A DNA stretch of 64,000 nucleotides from Streptomyces lydicus (GTDB lineage Bacteria; Actinomycetota; Actinomycetes; Streptomycetales; Streptomycetaceae). The stretch is from positions 62,001 to 126,000 of the forward strand of contig NZ_JNZA01000010.1 of the NCBI RefSeq assembly GCF_000717345.1. The letters are read 5' to 3'. A program made the translations under genes and the position numbers. Of this stretch, positions 58,541-64,000 are shown in pieces (within the stretch, counting starts at the first letter, position 1; each line of letters begins with the position of its first letter). The notes below the pieces were generated by a model, which saw only the letters and a program-made list of their open reading frames with translations, searched no databases and was not told the origin of the DNA.

Positions 58541-58957
58541 TCAGCCCGCCCGTCCGGTACGGGCCCGGCGCGCCCGGGCGAGGGCCGTCAGCAGCAGTAC
58601 GGCACCGCTGAGCGCCGCCACGGCGAGCGTTCCGCCGCGCACCGACCACAGGTGCAGCGCCAGCATGGCCTGGGCCACCAGCAGGTCGAGGGCCAGCGCC
58701 CCCGCCAGTGCGACGACGGCGCGGGCGAGCGGGGAGGTGCGGCCGAGCGCCGCGCCGATCGAGAGGGCCGGTGCGCCCACGAGCAGGAAGAGCGTGAACG
58801 GCACCCGCAGCGGGGAGTCGACGTCGGCCAGGGTGAGCACGGCCCCCATGGCGGCACTGCCCCACGCGGCTCCCGTGAGGAGCGCCGCGAGCCCGCTCGT
58901 CGTCCCGGGCGGCGGCGTGCTCACGGGAGGGTCACAATTCATGGTCTTGGTGTGCAT
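58541..58957 (-). CDS. Small polytopic membrane protein
   Basis: The 138-residue protein has four hydrophobic helices (about residues 22-44, 50-70, 78-98 and 104-128) and short charged ends. It resembles no family with certainty. GGAGG lies about ten bases before the ATG at 58957; a second ATG at 58942 is possible. It opens the unit with the CelD-type gene and may help present lipid-linked substrates; this is inferred from position. Confidence 0.72.
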   Translation of the reverse strand: MHTKTMNCDPPVSTPPPGTTSGLAALLTGAAWGSAAMGAVLTLADVDSPLRVPFTLFLLVGAPALSIGAALGRTSPLARAVVALAGALALDLLVAQAMLALHLWSVRGGTLAVAALSGAVLLLTALARARRARTGRAG

Positions 58958-59155
58958 TGGCAGCTTTGCCTCCGATAAGCGCCGGATGCCGGGCCTCAAT
59001 GTCACGCAGCGCTCCGGCACCGTCAAGACAGTAAGGGGGCGCGGACGGGGGTGGGGCGAGGCGGGGCGGGGGCGCCCACAGACGGCGCAATGACGGCCGC
59101 GCGCGCCGTGCGTTCGGACACTGGGGGTTCGTGTGCGCCGGAAGGAGCCGGGTTC

Positions 59156-59866
59156 GTGGAACCCCCGAGCGGGACCGCGCTGATCGTGATCATGGTGGGT
59201 CTCACCGTGGCCACCGGAGTGCTCGACGCCGTCAGCTTCCTGGCGCTCGGTCAGGTGTTCACCGCCACCCAGACCGGCAATCTGCTCTTCCTCGGCTTCG
59301 GCATCGCCGGGCAGGGCGGGCTGCCGGTGGTCGCGACGGTCGTCTCCCTGGGGGCCTTCGTGCTCGGGGCGGCCCTGGGGGCGCGGCTGGAGTCGACGCT
59401 GGCCCGCCACGGGCGGCAGTGGTTCCCGATGGCGCTCGCCACCGAGGCGGCGCTGCTGGCGTGTTCGGCGCTGGCCGCCTGGGAGTCGGGCTCCGCCCGG
59501 GGGCTGCCGCCGGGGCGGCGGTATGCGGTGATCGGGCTGATGGCGATGGCGATGGGCATGCGGAACGTCACCGCCCTGAGGGCCGCCGCACCGGACCTCA
59601 CCACCACCGTGGAGACCCGGGCGATGACCGCCCTCGTCAGCGGCTCGCTGCTGGGCCGCGACCGGCGGCTGGGGTACGGAACCCACGCCGGGCCGCGCCG
59701 GCTGACCTCGGTCGGCGCGATGTTCGGGGGCGGCCTCCTCGGGGCCGTGCTGATCGGCCTGGGCACCCGCCCGATGCTGGTGATCCTGCTGGTGGCGGCC
59801 TTCGTCGCGGCCGTGGCGCTGCTGGTGCCCGGCATGGCCCGCCGACGCGCGGGTGCCGATGACTGA
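59156..59866 (+). CDS. DUF1275 (YoaK-like) membrane protein
   Basis: The 236-residue protein has six hydrophobic helices and the family motif ATGVLDAVSFLALGQVFTATQTGNLLFLGFG near residues 18-48. The GTG at 59156 has AAGGAG eight bases upstream and gives the usual family length; an ATG at 59090 would add 22 residues. The family is widely distributed in bacteria with unknown transport or scaffold role. It is divergent from the small membrane protein gene. Confidence 0.85.
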   Translation: MEPPSGTALIVIMVGLTVATGVLDAVSFLALGQVFTATQTGNLLFLGFGIAGQGGLPVVATVVSLGAFVLGAALGARLESTLARHGRQWFPMALATEAALLACSALAAWESGSARGLPPGRRYAVIGLMAMAMGMRNVTALRAAAPDLTTTVETRAMTALVSGSLLGRDRRLGYGTHAGPRRLTSVGAMFGGGLLGAVLIGLGTRPMLVILLVAAFVAAVALLVPGMARRRAGADD

Positions 59867-59999
59867 CCTCCGGCAGTGAACATCCGTCCGGAGCGGCGGA
59901 TTTCCCGTGAACTGTGCACCAGTTTTGGCATGGACACTTCCGGTTACCGGTGAGTCTTGCTACGACGGATGTGGCAGAGATCCTGCTAAGGGAGGTTCC

Positions 60000-60806
60000 A
60001 TGAGACTGTCCCGATTCGCGGCCCTGACGTCCGCCTTCTTCGTCACCACGGCGCTCGCGCTCACCGGCGCGAGCGCCGCCGCGTCCGCCCAACTCCCCAC
60101 CGCCACCGGCTACGTGGCACTCGGCGACTCGTACTCCTCGGGTGTCGGTGCCGGCGGTTACGACAGCGCCAGCGGCTCCTGCAAGCGCAGCACCAGGTCC
60201 TACCCGGCCCTCTGGAACGCCGCCCACGGCCCCTCGTCCTTCGCCTTCACCGCCTGTTCGGGCGCCCGAACGGGTGATGTCGTGAGCGGTCAGCTCGGCC
60301 CGCTCAACGCCTCCACCGGTCTGGTCAGCATCACCATCGGCGGCAACGACGCCGGTTTCGCCGACACCATGACGACCTGTGCGCTCCAGGGCGAGAGCGC
60401 CTGCCTGGCCCGGGTCGCCCAGGCCAGGACCTACATCGACAACACCCTGCCCGGCCGCCTCGACACCGTGTACGGCGCCATCGCCCAGAAGGCCCCGAAC
60501 GCCCGGGTCGTCGTCCTGGGCTACCCCCGCTTCTACAAGATCGGCGGCAGCTGCCTCGCCGGGCTCTCCGACAAGTCCCGGACCGCGATCAACGCCGCCG
60601 CCGACGACATCAACGGCGTCACCGCCAAGCGCGCCGCCGACCACGGCTTCAGCTTCGCCGACGTCACCACGACCTTCACCGGTCACGAGCTGTGCTCCGG
60701 CAGCGCGTGGCTGCACAGCGTGACCTATCCCGTCGACGAGTCCTACCACCCCACCTCCGCCGGCCAGTCCGGCGGCTATCTGCCGGTGTTCGCCTCCGCT
60801 GCGTGA
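60000..60806 (+). CDS. Secreted GDSL/SGNH lipase-esterase
   Basis: The 268-residue precursor has a signal peptide (about residues 1-31, GASAAASA) and an SGNH hydrolase domain. ALGDSYSSGVG carries the catalytic Ser (block I), the Gly of the oxyanion hole lies in the SGARTG region, ITIGGNDAGF is block III with Asn, and SYHPTSAGQ provides Asp/His-type block V. Six Cys (for example SCKRS, FTACSGA, TTCALQGESAC) suggest three disulfides, as in Streptomyces rimosus lipase. GGGAGG precedes the ATG. It should hydrolyse extracellular lipids or esters. Confidence 0.92.
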   Translation: MRLSRFAALTSAFFVTTALALTGASAAASAQLPTATGYVALGDSYSSGVGAGGYDSASGSCKRSTRSYPALWNAAHGPSSFAFTACSGARTGDVVSGQLGPLNASTGLVSITIGGNDAGFADTMTTCALQGESACLARVAQARTYIDNTLPGRLDTVYGAIAQKAPNARVVVLGYPRFYKIGGSCLAGLSDKSRTAINAAADDINGVTAKRAADHGFSFADVTTTFTGHELCSGSAWLHSVTYPVDESYHPTSAGQSGGYLPVFASAA

Positions 60807-61078
60807 CGCCCTGCGCACCGGGCGCCGGGAGAGGCTGTGAGATCCCGGTCTCTCCTCGCGCCCCCCGCACCCCCCTCAGCCGCCCGGAACCTCTCCTTCC
60901 GGCGTCCGACGGTCACTCAACTCGCCCTGGCACTCCCGCTGTCGATGACATTCCGTATGGTGTGCGTCAACGTCAAGGCGAGGCAGGTGAATCCGTTGAC
61001 CGGTCTGCACGCGTGTCCTCCAAGAGAGATAGGGTTACCCTGCCCGGGCCGGGTGCCCTCGTAAGGGTGGGGAGAGTC

Positions 61079-61342
61079 ATGGAACAGATAACAGTGCGTA
61101 GCAGGGCGCGAGTCCCTGCGATCAATTGTGGGAGCGTCGCGTCCAGCGCGCGTCTCGATCGCCATCTCGCGGTGCTGGGTGGCCCTGCCATCCCGCAGCG
61201 GGAGGTGGAGGGCGCGACCTCGCTGATGCAGGAACTCACCGCGCGCGATCATGCGCGTACGAGGAACGGCCGTGGCGCCAGGGTGTCGCTGTTCGCACCG
61301 CTGCGCCGGCTGCGTCGCTCGCTCTTCGGCGGACACGGCTGA
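61079..61342 (+). CDS. Small basic protein of unknown function
   Basis: The 87-residue protein begins MEQITVRSRARVPAINCGS and ends LFAPLRRLRRSLFGGHG. It is strongly basic, has one Cys, and its C-terminal 20 residues could form an amphipathic, membrane-associating helix. GGGGAGAG precedes the ATG. Codon bias is good, and a strong terminator follows, so it is a real gene. No family is recognised; it looks like a Streptomyces-specific conserved protein. Confidence 0.7.
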   Translation: MEQITVRSRARVPAINCGSVASSARLDRHLAVLGGPAIPQREVEGATSLMQELTARDHARTRNGRGARVSLFAPLRRLRRSLFGGHG

Positions 61343-61405
61343 CCGCTGCTCCCACACGCGGCACCTCGGGCGGCCGGCCCGTCCCCGCCGGCCGGCCGCC
61401 CCACA

Positions 61406-61436
61406 CCACCCGTCACCTCGTGACGGGTGGTTTTTT
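61406..61436 (+). terminator. Intrinsic terminator
   Basis: A perfect 10-bp stem (CCACCCGTCA at 61406-61415 and TGACGGGTGG at 61421-61430) with a 5-base loop is followed by six T. It ends the transcript of the small basic protein gene and faces the end of the convergent gene at 61475. Confidence 0.9.
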
Positions 61437-61474
61437 CATGACATCCCGGCTCTTGGCCCCCCCGGGGCGGCCCG

Positions 61475-62710
61475 TCACAGCAGGGCGAACTGGCCGTCCG
61501 GGCCCTCTTCGTGGTGGTCGAGGACGGAGGCCGGGCGACGGGCCGCGAGCGGTGCGGGCAGGACGCCGGCCGCCCGCAGGGCATCGGCCGTCAGTTGCGG
61601 TCCGTCCGCCGTGCGGCCGGCCAACTCCACGCGTGACGGCTCCAGTTCGGCCAGCAGGGCCAGCACGGTGATCAGCTCCAGCAGCTCGGAGGTCCACTCC
61701 TGGGGCCAGTCCGCGGGACGCAGCGCGGCCAGCGAACCGTCCTCGGGCGGCGACGCCCCGTCCGCCCCCGTTCCGGCGCGTTCGGCGAACCACGCCTCCA
61801 GCACGCGCACCCCGCCGGCGTGGAAGTCCCAGGCGCCCGCCGGCACCGGCGCGATCCGGCCGCTGCCGAGGAGGAGGGCCTCGTCCTCGGCGTCGTAGGC
61901 GAGGGCGGCGGGCATGCCGCGGGCGGGCAGCGCGGAGCGCACGTAGGGGCGGCGGCCGCCGGGCATCCGCGGCCGCTCCCCGGAACCGGCGCCCCGGGTG
62001 CCGAGCCACAGCAGCCGTTCGCCGAGCGCGAGACCGCGGCCGAAGACCTCGGGGTCGGCGGTCAGCGGCACCACGGCGCCGTCGGGGGAGTGGCCGGCGC
62101 TCGCGAGGATCCAGCCGAGCAGCTCCGACGGGCCGACCGGGCGGCCCAGGTGGCGGGTGAGCAGGTCGAGCAGCCCGGGCGCCAGGTTCGGCTCCCGGCC
62201 GCCGGGCCGCCGGTACAGCGGGTGGATCCGCCCCGGGCGGCCGGCCGGTGACCGGCCGTCGGGCAGCAGCGCGGAGCACCCCACCGCGGGGCCCGGCGCC
62301 TGCGGGACCTGGCCCCATTCGACCGCGTACAGCTGGTGCTCGTCCGCCACCCGCCACAGCTCGGGCCGGGCCACGTCGATCAGCCGGTGGTCGGGCAGCA
62401 GCCACTGCCGGTCGAACGGGCCGTGCAGGATCCGCACCGGCTCCGGGCACGGCCCGCTCGCCCGGTAGAGCCGGTCGGTCGCGGTGGCCTGCCCCGGCAG
62501 CTGGCCCACCGCGGAGTGCAGGGTCCGGGCCCGGGACGGCCGGAACAGCCGCTCGCGGGCCGCCGCGTCCTCGGCGTCGACCAGCGCCTTCCACCGCGCG
62601 CGCAGCGTCGCCGGGTCCGGCGCCCGCACCCAGGAGCGGCCGAGCCGCAGTGGTGCCACCGACCACGGCATGAGATCGGACAGCCGTGGCGCGTCCTGCT
62701 TCGCCGTCAC
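61475..62710 (-). CDS. Type ISP restriction/modification C-terminal-domain protein
   Basis: The 411-residue protein starts at a GTG with GGGAGG upstream. LSDLMPWSVAPLRLGRSWVRAPDPATLRARW, RERLFRPSRARTLHSAVGQLPGQAT, PEPVRILHGPFDRQWLLPDHRLIDVARPELWRV and GRIHPLYRRPGG are typical of the specificity-type C-terminal domain of LlaBIII-like type ISP enzymes. The helicase-nuclease and methyltransferase modules of that enzyme class are absent from this protein and its neighbours. In Streptomyces such free-standing domain proteins are common and their function is not known to me. An Asp/Glu-rich second half contains AWDFHAGGVRVLEAWFAER. Confidence 0.75.
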   Translation of the reverse strand: MTAKQDAPRLSDLMPWSVAPLRLGRSWVRAPDPATLRARWKALVDAEDAAARERLFRPSRARTLHSAVGQLPGQATATDRLYRASGPCPEPVRILHGPFDRQWLLPDHRLIDVARPELWRVADEHQLYAVEWGQVPQAPGPAVGCSALLPDGRSPAGRPGRIHPLYRRPGGREPNLAPGLLDLLTRHLGRPVGPSELLGWILASAGHSPDGAVVPLTADPEVFGRGLALGERLLWLGTRGAGSGERPRMPGGRRPYVRSALPARGMPAALAYDAEDEALLLGSGRIAPVPAGAWDFHAGGVRVLEAWFAERAGTGADGASPPEDGSLAALRPADWPQEWTSELLELITVLALLAELEPSRVELAGRTADGPQLTADALRAAGVLPAPLAARRPASVLDHHEEGPDGQFALL

Positions 62711-62959
62711 GCGGAGCCCCTCCCGGACCGTTCGGTTCGACCCGGGCATGGTAGCCGCGGGCCGCGGCCCGCCACCGGCCCCGTGGCCGGGTTCCCTCCT
62801 GCGGGGAGGGACCGGGGACGCGGTCTTCCGCTTGCTGATCTTGAAGGAGTACGGTCCTGGCCGTACGCCCCACGGCACGGTGCGGACGCCGCTCTTCCGC
62901 CACGCCTGAACGGCGCGGGGGGACTCCCCTCGCGCCGGACCTGCTCAGGGAGGACCGTC

Positions 62960-64000
62960 ATGACGGACACCACCTCACCCACGCCGGAACGGCGCGGGGG
63001 GACCCCCGACGGCCACCGGGCCGCCGCGCGGCTGGACCGGCTGCCGCCGTCCCGTTGGCACCGCAGGATCACCCTCGTCGTCGGCATCGGCGCCTTCTTC
63101 GACCTCTACGAGATCTTCCTCGGCGGGGTGCTGGCCGCGGTCCTCGCCGAGCAGTGGCACCTCGGGCACACCGCGAAGTCCTGGGTGATCGCCGCCGGCT
63201 TCCTCGGCATGTTCGCCGGTGCCAATGTGCTGTCGGTGCTGGCCGACCGGTTCGGGCGGCGCCGGATGTTCCTGGTCAACCTCGGGGCCTACGCGCTCTT
63301 CTCCTTGCTGTGCGCGTTCGCGCCGAACCTGTCGTGGCTGCTGGCCCTGCGCGCGCTGTCGGGCCTCGGGCTGGGCGCCGAACTCGTGCTGGTGGACACC
63401 TATCTCGCGGAGTTCCTGCCCCGCGCGGTGCGCGGCCGCTACATCGCCTGGGCCTACACCCTGGGCTTTGTCGGCGTTCCGGTCGCCGCCCTGCTCGGTG
63501 CCCGCCTGGTGGCCGCGCACCAGCCGCTGGGTGTCGACGGCTGGCGCTGGCTGCTGGTCGCCGGCGCGCTGGGGGCCGCCTTCATCCAGCTGATGCGCCG
63601 CCAACTGCCCGAGTCGCCACGGTGGTTGACGGTGCAGGGGCGGGGCGAGGAGGCCGAGCGGATCGTCGCCGGGCTGGAGGAGCGGGTGGCCCGGGAGACC
63701 GGTGGCAGCCTGCCGTCCGTACCGGAGACGGAGACCGTACCGGAGCGGAGGGTGCCGCTCGGCGAGATGTTCCGCGGTGACCACCGGCGGCGGACCGTCA
63801 TGTGGTGGATCTTCCAGGTGCTGCAGACCGTCGGCTACTACGGTTTCGGTTCGCTGGCGCCGGTGGTGCTCACCGCGAAGGGCCACACCGTCACCGAGTC
63901 GCTGCTCTACGCGGCGCTCAGCTTCTGCGGCTATCCGCTGGGCTCCGCGCTGTCCGTCCCGCTGATCGACCGGATCGAGCGCCGCACCCTGATCATCGCC
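62960..64000 (+). CDS. MFS transporter, sugar/metabolite:H+ symporter type, N-terminal part
   Basis: The first 347 codons are visible and the gene runs off the right end. The ATG has AGGGAGGA upstream. After a 35-residue cytoplasmic tail come helices starting RITLVVGIGAFFDLYEIFLGGVLAAVLAEQW. The MFS loop motif ADRFGRRRMFLVNLGAYALFSLLCAFAPNLSWLLALRALSGLGLGAELVLVDTYLAEFLP is present, and a central cytoplasmic loop follows RRQLPESPRWLTVQGRGEEAERIV. These are features of the sugar porter/metabolite symporter (NiaP/AroP-like) group. The substrate cannot be fixed. A near-repeat (GAACGGCGCGGGGGGAC) occurs just before and just after the start codon. Confidence 0.88.
   Translation, partial: MTDTTSPTPERRGGTPDGHRAAARLDRLPPSRWHRRITLVVGIGAFFDLYEIFLGGVLAAVLAEQWHLGHTAKSWVIAAGFLGMFAGANVLSVLADRFGRRRMFLVNLGAYALFSLLCAFAPNLSWLLALRALSGLGLGAELVLVDTYLAEFLPRAVRGRYIAWAYTLGFVGVPVAALLGARLVAAHQPLGVDGWRWLLVAGALGAAFIQLMRRQLPESPRWLTVQGRGEEAERIVAGLEERVARETGGSLPSVPETETVPERRVPLGEMFRGDHRRRTVMWWIFQVLQTVGYYGFGSLAPVVLTAKGHTVTESLLYAALSFCGYPLGSALSVPLIDRIERRTLIIA

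Noticed and set aside
62908..63005. Near-repeat GAACGGCGCGGGGGGAC on both sides of the last MFS start
   Set aside because: Only two copies of about 17 bases with no other structure; insufficient to call an attachment site or mobile element.

Overview
The window is high-GC DNA with codon third positions strongly biased to G/C, purine-rich ribosome binding sites, frequent ATGA/GTGA gene overlaps and a gene set (streptogrisin proteases, a subtilisin-inhibitor-like protein, a SepF paralogue, a type ISP domain protein, a LAXTG-anchored secreted protein) typical of Streptomyces or a close relative. The order acyl-CoA dehydrogenase, sepF-like, dnaE2, secreted lipase, GDSL lipase resembles what I recall of the chromosomal region around S. 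coelicolor SCO1725-SCO1750; this is from memory and was not checked by alignment. Both ends cut a transporter gene.

Layout. 1-2.8 kb: end of a DHA2-type MFS exporter, an acyl-CoA dehydrogenase carrying an in-frame repeat insertion, and a SepF-like protein. 3.3-14.1 kb: two divergent operons that together look like an organosulfur uptake and oxidative breakdown system. The leftward arm has a Cys-ending leader peptide, a small ORF, a GNAT acetyltransferase and a solute-binding lipoprotein. The rightward arm has a permease, an FAD/NAD(P)-binding protein, a second permease, an ATPase, a second binding lipoprotein, two luciferase-like monooxygenases and a DUF1684 protein. The gene complement parallels the Bacillus ytmI (tcyJKLMN-cmo) S-alkylcysteine operon. 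14.4-18.5 kb: two streptogrisins around an SPFH protein, and a convergent protease inhibitor with a predicted Lys P1 residue. 18.9-22 kb: TetR/SDR pair, a SnoaL-like protein and a DUF3533 membrane protein. 22.1-26.8 kb: an SOS-boxed dnaE2 with a Y-family polymerase paralogue that lacks catalytic carboxylates. 26.8-32.5 kb: a PPOX-type flavoprotein, secreted lipase, self-regulating TetR, amino acid permease/Lrp pair, and a chitin/cellulose LPMO with a sortase signal.

33-38 kb looks less orderly: a small unknown gene, DUF1330, LysR, a gene-poor stretch, a methyltransferase-Nudix fusion, a double GNAT, an asnB fragment and a GntR regulator followed by an 11-unit 9-bp tandem repeat. 38.3-41.1 kb: dimethylargininase, pirin and a MarR/cupin pair with two near-identical operators. 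41.3-44.2 kb: a lower-GC cassette with a WXG100-like protein and a large coiled-coil putative type VII secretion substrate. 44.5-49.2 kb: P450 + hydrolase, DUF72, acylphosphatase, an acyl-CoA ligase fragment, an AAA ATPase. 49.3-59 kb: an exopolysaccharide or cell-envelope glycan locus (GH39 hydrolase, flippase fused to a second polytopic domain, NodB deacetylase, two GT2 enzymes, CelD-type GNAT, membrane protein). 59-64 kb: DUF1275 protein, GDSL lipase, a small conserved-looking protein, an ISP-type domain protein and the start of an MFS transporter.

I saw no rRNA, tRNA, CRISPR array or complete insertion sequence. All functions are inferred by reading motifs; no database search was run.
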